A stretch of 64,000 nucleotides of DNA from Ignavibacteria bacterium (GTDB taxonomy: Bacteria; Bacteroidota; Ignavibacteria; Ch128b): the NCBI GenBank assembly GCA_013177855.1, contig JABLYA010000006.1, forward strand, positions 1-64,000, read 5' to 3'. The position numbers were made by a program, and so were the translations under genes. Shown here piece after piece: positions 1-8,188 of this stretch (the stretch's first letter is position 1; every line of letters starts with the position of its first letter). The notes under the pieces were generated by a model. That model searched no databases, had not been told where the DNA came from, and saw only the letters and a list, made by a program, of their open reading frames with translations.

Positions 1-1
1 T

Positions 2-118
2 GAAGCTTTTCGCAATGGTAATCTGGGCATTATGGATTACTATCGAATAAAAAATATACAAGCCGACACCAATATGCGCGATTCTTTATCAAAAGGAAAT
101 AATATTGATTCAAAATAA
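2..118 (+). CDS. floA: C-terminal fragment of a FloA-like (UPF0365) flotillin, host-like
   Basis: An open frame enters from the left edge and stops with TAA at 116-118. The 38 residues include [20 protein letters not shown] and ADTNMRDS, which I recognise as the conserved end of FloA/UPF0365 proteins. These are membrane-raft scaffold proteins of bacteria, including Bacteroidota. Codon use is mixed (GCC, GAC, CTG, CGC) and less A/T-biased than the phage genes to the right. The fragment is followed by a TATATTTG promoter and a tRNA-Ser, an ordinary chromosomal arrangement. I read this as bacterial DNA joined to phage DNA near position 224. The family call is from memory of the motif and rests on the C-terminus only. 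Confidence 0.65.
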   Translation, partial: EAFRNGNLGIMDYYRIKNIQADTNMRDSLSKGNNIDSK

Positions 119-143
119 TTTTTTTTTTAATTTAAAAAATTCC

Positions 144-151
144 TATATTTG
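144..151 (+). promoter_or_regulatory. Bacteroidota-type -7 box (TATATTTG) ahead of tRNA-Ser
   Basis: TATATTTG matches the TAnnTTTG -7 element of the Bacteroidota primary sigma factor. It lies 11 nt before the first base of the tRNA, in an A/T-rich leader. The -33 TTG element is not clear. Confidence 0.6.
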
Positions 152-162
152 TGCCCGCGTTT

Positions 163-224
163 GGAGAGGTGGGTGAGTGGCTGAAACCAACAGTTTGCTA
201 AACTGTCGTACTGGGTAACCGGTA
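163..224 (+). tRNA. 5' part of tRNA-Ser(GCU), truncated in the variable arm
   Basis: Readable parts: 5' acceptor strand GGAGAGG; D arm closed by GGT/ACC; anticodon stem ACAGT/ACTGT enclosing loop TTGCTAA (anticodon GCU, serine); and the start of a long class II variable arm, GTACTGGGTAACCGGTA. From 225 the sequence stops following a tRNA: the rest of the variable arm, the T arm and the 3' acceptor strand are absent, replaced by phage tail-spike coding sequence. It cannot give a functional tRNA as it stands. A phage integrating at a tRNA normally restores the 3' end, so this is not a standard attachment site. Confidence 0.8.
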
Positions 225-2089
225 ATGGTGATGATATAAATGGTGATGGTTCTCTTTCATCACCTTTTGCTACAATTAATAAAGCTGAGGAATCAATTAC
301 TACACATGTTTACTCCAATACTGTTGACTTTGTACAAGGTCAAGATTGGGTAATTGATTCAGTAAATATTAATAATGTCAAAGTAGGTGATTTAGTAGGA
401 AGTCCTTATTTACCTCCTTTTTGCAGAGTAAGAGATATAGATGTTCAAAATAATAAAATTTATTTTACAAAACCTGCCACTGATACTGCTAGTTTTAAAA
501 TAAAATACTGCAGGTATAGTTTAATATATGTATTTCCTGGAAAATATAATGTAAACATACTAACTAAAGAAGGAATAAACTATTATTTTGAAGATGGATG
601 TGAAATCATTTTGAATAGTGATCAATCTGGTATGTTTTATTATTATGAAGATGTTAGTTATGCAGCAGTTTATCCAGCTAATATTTATGGTAAAGGTAAC
701 TTTTTTGTAAATCATTATGCTAGTTTCTATTATATTAATCATCCTAGTGGAGGTGATACACGAATATATAATGAAATGACTATTGAGTTCAATCATATAT
801 ATAGTTATTATCTTGGAATTTTTGTTAATTATGCTGCGTCTTTTTCATTGATAGGGAAAAGTATTTATACCGTACTTAGTTACTCAATTTATGACCAAAG
901 AGGAGTATTCACCTTCATCAATATAAATAAGATTTATAGTAAAACTGCTGCTATAGCTTTTGCTACATATGGTTCAACGAATTGTACTATAATATCTTCA
1001 GAAATCGTTTCAGAAACAGGAATAGCAGTAAATTCATGCTACGACCGTATTACTTTATTATGTCCTAGGGTAGTAGGTTTTACATACGGTTTATCAGTTT
1101 ATCATAGCGAAATTAACTGTAGTGGTTACGTTAATACGCTTTACAGCTATAGTGGTGATGTTAAAATATCTAGATGTGACCAATTTGTTTTAAATCAGGG
1201 TTCTATTTTACATCTTAATGGAGGGGTTGATTATCATTTCCCACCTTCTGAAGTAAATGATTATTCATATTTATTCTTTAAAGGTGTTTATGATAGTGGA
1301 GCATTAGTATTAAAAGGTGTATACTCAAAGTCAAAGATTGATATCATGTATGTACAAGGCAATATAAAAGTATATGACGGTGTACATGATATTAAAACCT
1401 CAATTACTTATGGAAATTCTTTAGATATATATGGTGGTGAAGTTAATTATAATCTTAAAATTAAATGTATAGATAATAATCCGCTTTCTCCTGATATTAT
1501 AGCTGGTAATTGGTATGGATTAATAAATTATTATGGAGGTAAAATAAGATTATCAGCTGATGTTGACACAAATAAATATATATTCATGAGGTTTTTCAAT
1601 TTACCTAGTTCACCGAGTGATGTAATATTTGACAATCTGTTAGTTAGAAATCATGGAAATCCTATTTTTAGTGGTGTTTTTAATGACGTTATTCATGTAA
1701 CTTCTATAGGCAATTGCTTAAGTGACGTTAATACTGGTGAAGCTACAAGTCCTAGATTAGAGAAATTTAAAGTAACTGTAATAAATATCACTGAAACTGC
1801 TGGCATAATAATTCAAAATGGGTCAACAAGTAATCAAATTAACAGTACTGTAACTACGAGCTTAGCAGATAGAGCTCTTGATTTCGTGACTCAAATAAAT
1901 AATTTAAATGAAACTTACTATGCTTATCAAGATAATCCTGGTATAGACGAATATTTTTATGTTGAATCAACTGACATTAATTATAGAGCTGTAGTCACTT
2001 GGATTACTACTTCTCAATTAACATCTCAAATATTAATGTTATACTTCAAAGGCATTAATATTGATGCTACAATTTTTAATCCTATGTAA
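212..2089 (+). CDS. Tail spike/fibre protein, beta-helix type, 5' end missing
   Basis: The frame is open from 185, inside the tRNA, to the stop at 2087-2089. From about 212 it reads WVTGNGDDINGDGS then SPFATINKA. This is the N-terminal entry of pectate-lyase-like right-handed beta-helix domains in phage spikes (pattern GNDDnxGdGS..sPFaTIxkA). The first in-frame ATG is at 611, far inside the domain, so the real start is upstream of the host/phage junction and is lost. The following roughly 500 residues are rich in Tyr, Asn, Ser and Gly with irregular strand repeats, as expected for a beta-helix that binds or cleaves surface polysaccharide. No catalytic residues can be assigned. The gene is followed directly by a small ORF, as often seen for spike chaperones. 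Confidence 0.7.
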   Translation, partial: WVTGNGDDINGDGSLSSPFATINKAEESITTHVYSNTVDFVQGQDWVIDSVNINNVKVGDLVGSPYLPPFCRVRDIDVQNNKIYFTKPATDTASFKIKYCRYSLIYVFPGKYNVNILTKEGINYYFEDGCEIILNSDQSGMFYYYEDVSYAAVYPANIYGKGNFFVNHYASFYYINHPSGGDTRIYNEMTIEFNHIYSYYLGIFVNYAASFSLIGKSIYTVLSYSIYDQRGVFTFININKIYSKTAAIAFATYGSTNCTIISSEIVSETGIAVNSCYDRITLLCPRVVGFTYGLSVYHSEINCSGYVNTLYSYSGDVKISRCDQFVLNQGSILHLNGGVDYHFPPSEVNDYSYLFFKGVYDSGALVLKGVYSKSKIDIMYVQGNIKVYDGVHDIKTSITYGNSLDIYGGEVNYNLKIKCIDNNPLSPDIIAGNWYGLINYYGGKIRLSADVDTNKYIFMRFFNLPSSPSDVIFDNLLVRNHGNPIFSGVFNDVIHVTSIGNCLSDVNTGEATSPRLEKFKVTVINITETAGIIIQNGSTSNQINSTVTTSLADRALDFVTQINNLNETYYAYQDNPGIDEYFYVESTDINYRAVVTWITTSQLTSQILMLYFKGINIDATIFNPM

Positions 2090-2090
2090 T

Positions 2091-2432
2091 ATGATAACAG
2101 TATGTAACGTAAGTATAATAGAAAATAACTTTATTATAGGTTGGAAATCTACAGAAACCTATGAAAAGATAAAACCATATTATGGTGATACTTATAGAAT
2201 AGTTGAAAATTTATCTGATTTTAGTCAAGATGAATTAGACGTAGTTAATAATATTAAATTTTTAGTTTCTGACCAATCATATAAACAAATTACTATAATG
2301 GTTGATGTTAATTTAGTACTTTTTAATTATGACGACATAACAAAAAATACAATGAAACAAAATGTAGATTTAACTAATATAGTTAATTTATGTTTGAATA
2401 AAATAAATGATTATATAATAAAAATGCAATAA
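2091..2432 (+). CDS. Small hypothetical protein downstream of the spike
   Basis: 113 aa starting MITVCNVSIIEN; the ATG lies one base after the spike stop codon. An earlier in-frame ATG at 2061 would overlap the spike by 29 nt, but the 2091 start is more natural. No motif recognised. The N-terminal half is beta-rich (NNFIIGWKSTE, YYGDTYRIVE) and a helical tail ends in NKINDYIIKMQ. Its place right behind a spike gene suggests a tail-fibre assembly or cap protein, but that is context only. Confidence 0.55.
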   Translation: MITVCNVSIIENNFIIGWKSTETYEKIKPYYGDTYRIVENLSDFSQDELDVVNNIKFLVSDQSYKQITIMVDVNLVLFNYDDITKNTMKQNVDLTNIVNLCLNKINDYIIKMQ

Positions 2433-2459
2433 ATTAAATAAAAGAAAAAACTTTATAAT

Positions 2460-2696
2460 ATGAAACACATAAAGACACAACAAGAATTTAACGAATCAAA
2501 TAACTTTGATGTTAAAGATAAAAAAATAAATATATCAGATATTATAAATCGTTTATTATTACTACAAAGAGTTGATATAGATACATTATATAATGGTGAA
2601 TTTATTGAAAAAGATGAGCGTATAGAAGAAGATGGTCAATATGTTAGGAGTGAAGATTTAGATAAACTTATATCTGAATTGAAACAACTTCTCTAA
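2460..2696 (+). CDS. Small protein with capsid-targeting-like N-terminus
   Basis: 78 aa, acidic, mostly helical. It begins MKHIKTQQEFNESNNF. The opening (Met, basic/aliphatic residues, then EFNES) recurs in many small proteins of this window and resembles the capsid-targeting peptide of T4 internal proteins (MKTYQEFIAE type). The remainder (ISDIINRLLLLQRVDIDTL, EDLDKLISELKQLL) is amphipathic helix without a known domain. It may be a prohead core or ejected protein; this is inference. Confidence 0.55.
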   Translation: MKHIKTQQEFNESNNFDVKDKKINISDIINRLLLLQRVDIDTLYNGEFIEKDERIEEDGQYVRSEDLDKLISELKQLL

Positions 2697-2900
2697 ATGA
2701 CTTAATAACAACTTCAAACAATTTCATTGAATGTTAAAGTGTCAACAATTTTAAAAAAAAGTAGGTTATAAACAATTTATTAATGAGTCTAACTTAATGT
2801 ATGTTGTTGCAAAAAGGTAATAATGTTAAAGAAAGTAAAAAAAATTCACGATACAACTGAAGTTATTCCAAAAGTTTCATATCCTATTTCTACATATTAA
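2697..2900 (+). pseudogene. Decayed small gene(s) with a tag remnant
   Basis: No intact gene is visible between 2697 and 2897. A short frame at 2761-2820 reads VGYKQFINESNLMYVVAKR and stops; YKQFINES is the same N-terminal tag found on the neighbouring small proteins, but here without a start codon and cut off after 19 codons. A further frame at 2823-2900 encodes 25 aa (MLKKVKKIHDTTEVI...). Both look like debris of a tagged gene broken by indels. Confidence 0.35.
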
Positions 2901-3609
2901 ATTATAATTTTCAAATCTATTATATTATTTGGTTTTATATTATCATAAGTATAACAACCTTTTGAATGAGGATCTTTATATAATTTTTCTATATCTTTTG
3001 TATTTATTTGAAATATACAATAATCTAATTTTTCTTTATCGTTTAACAGATCATTTTTTCTTAAACTTTTTGCAGTATTAATAGAATTATTTAAGCTAAA
3101 ATCAAAATATATTCTATCAGGGTAATTATTTTCTCTATTGTTTGATTTTGGTGATAATCCATTTTTTAATATTTTTGATTTTTTTCTTAATGGTGTTGTA
3201 TGGTATAAAACTTTTGGTATTTTTAAAACTTTATCATATTTTGCATCAAAGAAAAATTCTACATATGTTTTTTATTTTTTATCAGATTATTTAATTTTGT
3301 TTCAATATCTTCTGTATTAGAATCGCTTGGCATATTAAATATATTCGACATATTTTTTTGATTCCATACTTTAATTATAATTGGATAATATCCCAAATTA
3401 TTTATTATATCGAACCAATAATCTAAAAATTTTATACTAGGTATACTATCAAAAAATATAGAAAATGTATTATTAATATAATCTACATCAATTTTATATG
3501 ATGGTGAATTAACCATCTCATGTTCTATAATTTTAATACTTTTTTTCAAGTCGTGAGTCTTTATTAAACCCTCATCTATTCTTATTAAAAAATTTTTATA
3601 ATTAATCAT
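2897..3609 (-). CDS. ADP-ribosyltransferase-like protein, split by a frameshift
   Basis: Two minus-strand frames join into one 237-residue protein if one A is added to the A6 run at 3268-3273. The first frame (3609 to 3259) begins MINYKNFLIRIDEG. The second continues KTYVEFFFDAKYDKVLKIPK and then VLYHTTP...ILKNGLSPK...PDRIYFDFS, ending CIFQINTKDIEKLY...YTYDNI. The order Tyr-His-Thr-Thr, GL.P, RIYF is what small ADP-ribosyltransferase/RNA 2'-phosphotransferase-fold domains in phages look like (substrate-binding H..T and a following beta strand). T4 uses such enzymes (Alt, ModA, ModB) to modify host proteins. The tag-like N-terminus would fit an ejected protein. Fold assignment is by motif only. 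Confidence 0.45.
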
Positions 3610-3612
3610 ATT

Positions 3613-4143
3613 TTATATATTAAATGTCTTTTTATAAACATTCCTTATTGCGTTTATACCACTTTCGTTTATTTCTCTAGTTCCTATACCTGCAAAATTT
3701 TCTGTCAATTTGGGAGTGACACAAACTTCAAATTTTGTATCATTCCAGAAATACCATTTTTCTTTTTCTTGGTCAAATACATAGACAGGTTTACCACAAT
3801 CTATCGACATTTGTACAGCCCAGCCTGTTCCACCATCCACTTTATTGCCTTTAATAATACCAATAGCATAGACAGCATCTGCATTTTTAACTTGACACCA
3901 GTTTCTTGCCAATAAGTGCATATATTTTTCAATATTATGCCTTTTTAAAGTCTTGTTTGCTAATAATATTTTTTGAACACCTTCATTATAATCTTCTTCA
4001 GATATTTCGTGTTCTGGTAGTGATTTTGGGTTCGGTTTTTTATACCAATAATGAATGTGGTTTAAAACACCAAATTCTCTGCCTATTTCATCCCATTTAG
4101 TATCAGAACCTATTGCACCTCCAGTATGATTTGTATATGTCAT
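3613..4143 (-). CDS. SLOG/Rossmann-fold nucleotide-binding-like protein
   Basis: 176 aa from the ATG at 4143 (MTYTNHTGGAIGSDTKWDEI), which overlaps the upstream stop as ATGA. A 22-residue longer frame exists, but the overlap favours this start. Features: N-terminal GGAIGSD, a central VKNADAVYAIG strand followed by DGGTGWAVQMSIDCGKPVYV, and C-terminal ENFAGIGTREI. This pattern is common in phage and bacterial proteins related to the SLOG/LOG and YpsA superfamily, which bind nucleotides or nucleotide-derived signals. The biochemical role is unknown. Its neighbours (ART-like, Dam, NUDIX) suggest nucleotide or defence-signal metabolism. Confidence 0.6.
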   Translation of the reverse strand: MTYTNHTGGAIGSDTKWDEIGREFGVLNHIHYWYKKPNPKSLPEHEISEEDYNEGVQKILLANKTLKRHNIEKYMHLLARNWCQVKNADAVYAIGIIKGNKVDGGTGWAVQMSIDCGKPVYVFDQEKEKWYFWNDTKFEVCVTPKLTENFAGIGTREINESGINAIRNVYKKTFNI

Positions 4144-4436
4144 TTTAATATTCTTTTTAATTTGTTTTGTCTTATAGTATTTAGATATTCTTTTGTTGTA
4201 ATTTTCCAATAATCATTTTTGGTAATATATTTTTTATTACCATTTGCCCACATAAATTCTGTAATATCATCACTCGGATTCGTCCGAAGTTTATGATATT
4301 TTTCTAATGATTCTAAGTCCCAAACATAATATGGTTTGAATTGTCTTGGTTTTTCTTTATATTCTTCATATGTTTCAGCATAAATCCAGCACCAACCGTG
4401 GTCATAATACTTCATTAACACTAAATCATCTTCCAA
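4140..4436 (-). CDS. Hypothetical protein between dam and the SLOG-like gene
   Basis: 98 aa, aromatic-rich (HGWCWIYAETYEEYKEKPRQ, PYYVWDLESLEKYHKLRTN). It starts 5 nt after the dam stop and ends with TGA overlapping the next ATG (ATGA), so the three genes look like one translationally coupled unit. No family recognised. Confidence 0.6.
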   Translation of the reverse strand: MEDDLVLMKYYDHGWCWIYAETYEEYKEKPRQFKPYYVWDLESLEKYHKLRTNPSDDITEFMWANGNKKYITKNDYWKITTKEYLNTIRQNKLKRILK

Positions 4437-4441
4437 AGTTT

Positions 4442-5263
4442 CTACCTATCATAATTCATTATTATTACTTCTTGTGATTTTTTTATATTCTTCTTTCTTG
4501 CAACAATCTCATAGTTATAATCTAATATCTTATATCTATAACCATCATTAATTAAATCGTCTATTAATTTACTTCTTTTTCCGTTTTTATGTTCACCTAA
4601 CACACCAGATAACATAAATGAAGAACCATTCTTATCCAATTCTTTTATGTAGTTGTAAAGTAAAACATCATCACTTCTTTTCCAATATGAATTATAACCT
4701 GCTTCCGTTTCTGTGTAAGGTGGATCAATGTAAACCATTGAAGGTTTTGTAATTTTTATTTCATTAAAATGTTTTGATACAAATATTATTTTGTCTTTAT
4801 ACGGTCTAACATATTTTGTAAATTCGTCTATTTTTTTCTGTGTACTATCATTAAATGTTCTTTTACCAAATGTTTGATTATATAATAATTTTTGTGAAAA
4901 ACGCATCATATTGTTAGTTGAACTTAACATTAATGCCCATAATTTTTCTGGTGTTTTTTCTTTATTGAAAGATTCACGTAATTCTAAAAATTTTTCTTTG
5001 TCTTCTTTACCAGGACATATTTGTTTTGTCTTTTCTATTATATTATCTGATTCTAACAGAGATTTATGAATTTCTATTAATTCTAATATAATATCATTGG
5101 CTAAAATTTTATCATATTTTTCTAAAACATTTGCGCCAACAACGAAGGAACCAGTGAATAAATCTACGAAATACTTCTTGGTATAATCCATTTCTGGTAA
5201 TATCTGTTCAAGTAATTTGAATTTTGAACCAGTATAATTATAGGGTGTATTGATGTATTTCAT
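4442..5263 (-). CDS. dam: DNA adenine-N6 methyltransferase (Dam/D12 class)
   Basis: 273 aa. The N-terminal motif (YNYTGSKFKLLEQIL) and VDLFTGSFVVGANV form the S-adenosylmethionine pocket, and MVYIDPPYTETEAGY carries the catalytic DPPY of D12-class adenine methylases. Order and length match T4 Dam (about 260 aa). It methylates adenine in phage DNA, probably at a GATC-like site, and so protects it from restriction or marks it. First gene of a minus-strand unit with the two genes downstream; divergent from the gene at 5328 across a 64-nt A/T-rich gap. Confidence 0.9.
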   Translation of the reverse strand: MKYINTPYNYTGSKFKLLEQILPEMDYTKKYFVDLFTGSFVVGANVLEKYDKILANDIILELIEIHKSLLESDNIIEKTKQICPGKEDKEKFLELRESFNKEKTPEKLWALMLSSTNNMMRFSQKLLYNQTFGKRTFNDSTQKKIDEFTKYVRPYKDKIIFVSKHFNEIKITKPSMVYIDPPYTETEAGYNSYWKRSDDVLLYNYIKELDKNGSSFMLSGVLGEHKNGKRSKLIDDLINDGYRYKILDYNYEIVARKKNIKKSQEVIIMNYDR

Positions 5264-5296
5264 ATTTGCTTATAGATTTTATTTTTATTTTTGTTT

Positions 5297-5308
5297 TTTA
5301 ATATATAC
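5297..5308 (+). promoter_or_regulatory. Putative late promoter motif TTTAATATATAC
   Basis: TTTAATATATAC ends 19 nt before the ATG at 5328. The same core (TTTAATATATA) occurs at similar distance in front of several structural genes in this window. The assignment as late promoter is inferred from recurrence and position. Confidence 0.4.
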
Positions 5309-5327
5309 TTAAAAATAAAGTTGTATT

Positions 5328-5843
5328 ATGAAAATTAAAAAATTTGAAGAATTAAATGAAGCAATTGGTACTATATCATTACTTAAATTTAGATTATATG
5401 ATAGAACTTACGGACCTGAAGCAAATAAAGCAACACTATCTGTTTATTTAAGACCTGATAATACATTAGGATATTCATATTATGGTGGTTGGCAAGGTTC
5501 TGGTATTGGTTTCGCAATATCTAATTTACAGTTAAAAAAGTCTTTACCGTCTTCTGCTAAAAAGTTTAAAAATGTGAAAGAATTGCAAAAAGAAATCGAA
5601 AGTATATTAGCAACTGGTGTTGGTTCACATTGGATTAAAGAAGTTGAAGAATTAAATGAATTACCATCTGCACAAAAAGAAAAGACTTATGGTGGTTTAG
5701 AAGGAAGAAACAATATAATAGCTAAAATAAAATATTTATCAAATATAGATCATGTTGGTTCTGCTGATGATATGCAGGATGCCTTAGAAGAGATTTATGA
5801 TTTATTAGATAAACATTTTCCAGATATTGAAGAGGAGGCATAA
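5328..5843 (+). CDS. Tagged hypothetical protein (FEELNE N-terminus)
   Basis: 171 aa, beginning MKIKKFEELNEAIGTISLLK. The first ten residues match the F..(F/L)NE tag shared by small proteins here. The middle contains a Gly/Tyr-rich beta segment (LGYSYYGGWQGSGIGFAISN), followed by helices and a very acidic end (FPDIEEEA). No known domain. First of three closely packed genes: the stop is 2 nt before the next ATG, and a strong GAGGAGG ribosome binding site sits inside its last codons. Confidence 0.6.
   Translation: MKIKKFEELNEAIGTISLLKFRLYDRTYGPEANKATLSVYLRPDNTLGYSYYGGWQGSGIGFAISNLQLKKSLPSSAKKFKNVKELQKEIESILATGVGSHWIKEVEELNELPSAQKEKTYGGLEGRNNIIAKIKYLSNIDHVGSADDMQDALEEIYDLLDKHFPDIEEEA
5832..5838 (+). 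promoter_or_regulatory. Strong Shine-Dalgarno GAGGAGG for the gene at 5846
   Basis: GAGGAGG lies 7 nt before the ATG. It uses GAG codons for Glu where this genome normally uses GAA, so it looks selected. Such strong sites are unusual for Bacteroidota, whose genes mostly lack them. A second copy (GGAGGAGG, 6304-6311) precedes the gene at 6319 with the same spacing. Confidence 0.55.
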
Positions 5844-5845
5844 TT

Positions 5846-6319
5846 ATGAAAAATATTTTAAATTTTCAAAGTTTTAACGAAAAGAAAAAATTTTCAGAAA
5901 AAGAAATAGATAATATTCTTGACAAAATGAATAAGGGTAAATCTTTAACAAGAGAAGAAGAATTTATACTTAGAAATCCTGATGGCAAAAAGGAGGATTT
6001 TAAAAAGACTTTAGATTATAAAGATACATTAATTGAAGATATTATATCTAAAGTAGAAAGATATGGTAGTTACATTACTATAAGAGATATGGAAGCTGAT
6101 TCTTCACCTGTATATAAATATGGAGATCAAGAAATTCATTTGATTGAGAGAATTACATCATCTGATGTTGAGGTTGTTATCTATGGTGGATATAAATATG
6201 AAAGTGAATTAGGATCTTATGATGTTAAATATGATGAATTAACCATTGAAACACTTGAAGAAATAAATGATTTGTTAGATCAAGCAATAGAAAATAATTT
6301 ATTGGAGGAGGATATATAA
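5846..6319 (+). CDS. Tagged hypothetical protein (FQSFNE N-terminus)
   Basis: 157 aa starting MKNILNFQSFNEKKKFSEKE, a clear member of the tag family. After the tag comes a basic helix (IDNILDKMNKGKSLTREEEF) resembling the SMR-like or proteolysis-linked segments of core proteins. It continues with a beta section (SPVYKYGDQEIHLIERIT) and an acidic C-terminus. It ends in TAATG overlap with the next gene, so translation is probably coupled. Function unknown; possible internal head protein. Confidence 0.6.
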   Translation: MKNILNFQSFNEKKKFSEKEIDNILDKMNKGKSLTREEEFILRNPDGKKEDFKKTLDYKDTLIEDIISKVERYGSYITIRDMEADSSPVYKYGDQEIHLIERITSSDVEVVIYGGYKYESELGSYDVKYDELTIETLEEINDLLDQAIENNLLEEDI

Positions 6320-6726
6320 TGAAATATATTAAAAAAATAAACGAATTATTTTTAGGTGGAGATAAAGAGCTAATTTATTATGAAACTAGCAAATATTTTA
6401 ATCCAACTACAATTGAAACATCTGATCCAGATGCCATCAGTATAAAACATCAACCAGATGAAATTGGAAAACCTGATATTTTGAAACAAAAGGAATTAAT
6501 TTTGAAAGCATCAAAAATTATTGGTAAAAAACTTTCAACATACGAAAAAGATAGAAAGATTGTTACAAAAGAAATATCAGATTTTATTGAAGCAAATATC
6601 GATAATAAAGAATTAAGTAAAGAAATAGATAAATTAATTGATATAAATAAAATACTTAAGGAATCTAAAAAATGTAATTTATATATATTCGATGGTCTTG
6701 AAAAAACTAATACATTTACAAAATAA
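6319..6726 (+). CDS. Tagged hypothetical protein
   Basis: 135 aa beginning MKYIKKINELFLGGDKE. The opening MKYIKKINE is a shorter variant of the tag. The rest is charged and helical (KELSKEIDKLIDINKILKE) and ends FDGLEKTNTFTK. The start overlaps the previous stop (TAATG) and has a GGAGGAGG site 7 nt upstream. No known family. Confidence 0.55.
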   Translation: MKYIKKINELFLGGDKELIYYETSKYFNPTTIETSDPDAISIKHQPDEIGKPDILKQKELILKASKIIGKKLSTYEKDRKIVTKEISDFIEANIDNKELSKEIDKLIDINKILKESKKCNLYIFDGLEKTNTFTK

Positions 6727-6769
6727 TTTAATAAAAAGTAAAATTCTTTAAAAAAGAAAATTAAATACA

Positions 6770-7357
6770 ATGGAAAAATTTACAAAAATTAAAAAATTAC
6801 AAGAAATACAATTACAAAAAGAAAAAAATTCCATCATTTATGACGGTTATATAAAAGTCATAAAACAAGATGATTGGGAATTTATTGATGAAAAAGATTG
6901 TGTTGTTTGTCTTGTATATATTCAAGATGAAGGTTATGTTCTAATGCGTAGTGAACCTATACCACCTTGGCAATACAAATATAGAAATAATATTCAAAAA
7001 CTTTCTGGTAAGTTTTTAACTCTTGTTTCTGGTACTATTGAGGAAGGCGAAACACCTCATCAAACATTAAGACGAGAATTATATGAAGAGGCGGGTATTG
7101 TTTTAAATGAATTTTATCAATTTGAAATTGAAGGACCATTTTTTCAAACAAAAAGTAGCTCAGTACAATATTATCTTTGTCTATTAGTTCTTAATTATAA
7201 TGATTATAAAATTGTTACAGCTCCTGGTGATGGTTCAAAAACTGAACAATTATCTAAAACTATAAAAATAAATATTGCTGATTTAGATCATATAAAAATT
7301 AATGATTTAATAAGTAAATACCTTATTAATAAATTAAAAACAGATTTTAACATATAA
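6770..7357 (+). CDS. NUDIX hydrolase
   Basis: 195 aa. A complete NUDIX box spans about residues 88-110: GTIEEGETPHQTLRRELYEE followed by AGI, matching G-x5-E-x7-R-E-U-x-E-E-x-G-U with all metal-binding glutamates. The preceding PPWQYKYRNNIQKLSGKFL and overall size resemble ADP-sugar/NDP-X pyrophosphatases. It would hydrolyse nucleoside diphosphates linked to another moiety (for example ADP-ribose, Ap4A or an RNA cap); the substrate cannot be read from sequence. T4 has a related enzyme, NudE. An ADP-ribose-directed activity would pair naturally with the ART-like gene upstream. The Lys-rich N-terminus is loosely tag-like. Confidence 0.85.
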   Translation: MEKFTKIKKLQEIQLQKEKNSIIYDGYIKVIKQDDWEFIDEKDCVVCLVYIQDEGYVLMRSEPIPPWQYKYRNNIQKLSGKFLTLVSGTIEEGETPHQTLRRELYEEAGIVLNEFYQFEIEGPFFQTKSSSVQYYLCLLVLNYNDYKIVTAPGDGSKTEQLSKTIKINIADLDHIKINDLISKYLINKLKTDFNI

Positions 7358-7373
7358 AAATAATTGTAAAACA

Positions 7374-8129
7374 ATGATTAAAAATTGGGATGAATTCATA
7401 AACAAAAAAGAAATTTGTGGCGAAAATAAAAAACTAAAAGAAAATATATTGAATGAACAACATAAAGAAAAAGAGAAATTAACAAATAATTTTTATTATC
7501 TAACATTTTATATAGTCAATTTGCATACAGATTCATATATTGAAAGAATATACGAAGGTATTAATAAAGAAGATGCATATTATTATGCTAAAAAAGCAAA
7601 ACCATTAACAAAATATTATAATACAATTGTTGAAATATGTAGTTATACAAACAAATATATATATGTTAATAATTATGAAGATGTAGATAATTATCCTATC
7701 AATAATTATTATGACGATCCAAAATATTATAAATTAATTGAAGATAATGAAGATAACAAATCATGTGAATATTATACAATAGATGGTTCTGAAAAATCAG
7801 CCGAAAAATTAATGAATGATGTATTAGAGTGGTTATATAAAGAATATGGAAGAAGAAAATCTAAATATGCAAGTATATATCTAGATGAAGATAAAACAAT
7901 AAAGCTTCAAATAAGGGTTGCTGATCATTCAGAAAATCCATTAAATAAAGGTAGATATACATTATCAGATTATTATCTAAGTATTGTAATTGCTAATAAA
8001 AATGAAACAAAAAATCGTTATCATTCAAAAACTGAGTTATATTATACGGGCGATGATACACTTGATGATATTAAAAACGATGTTATAAATTATATTGAAA
8101 ATTTAAAATATAAAGAAAATTTAATTTAA
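7374..8129 (+). CDS. Tagged hypothetical protein (WDEFINK N-terminus)
   Basis: 251 aa, starting MIKNWDEFINKKEICGEN. A Lys/Glu-rich linker (residues about 20-40) leads to a domain with NFYYLTFYIVNLHTDSYIER and a C-terminal KTELYYTGDDTLDDIKNDVI. No family recognised. The WDEFINK opening again resembles a capsid-targeting peptide; the linker could hold the protease cleavage point, by analogy with T4 internal proteins. Last gene of the plus-strand run, convergent with ppk2. Confidence 0.6.
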   Translation: MIKNWDEFINKKEICGENKKLKENILNEQHKEKEKLTNNFYYLTFYIVNLHTDSYIERIYEGINKEDAYYYAKKAKPLTKYYNTIVEICSYTNKYIYVNNYEDVDNYPINNYYDDPKYYKLIEDNEDNKSCEYYTIDGSEKSAEKLMNDVLEWLYKEYGRRKSKYASIYLDEDKTIKLQIRVADHSENPLNKGRYTLSDYYLSIVIANKNETKNRYHSKTELYYTGDDTLDDIKNDVINYIENLKYKENLI

Positions 8130-8188
8130 ACAAAAGCATATTTTTTATATTTCATAAAATAAAAAATTGCATTTTTAATTGTGTAAAT

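Noticed and set aside
163-224. tRNA-Ser as a normal prophage attachment site
   Set aside because: Integrated phages restore the tRNA 3' end; here it is missing and no integrase gene is in view.
611-2089. ATG at 611 as the start of the tail spike
   Set aside because: The frame is open and clearly spike-like upstream to about 212, so 611 is internal.
3613-3624. TTTAATATATAA on the minus strand before the ART-like gene
   Set aside because: It is the last codons and stop of the SLOG-like gene and lies only 4 nt from the next start; probably coincidental.
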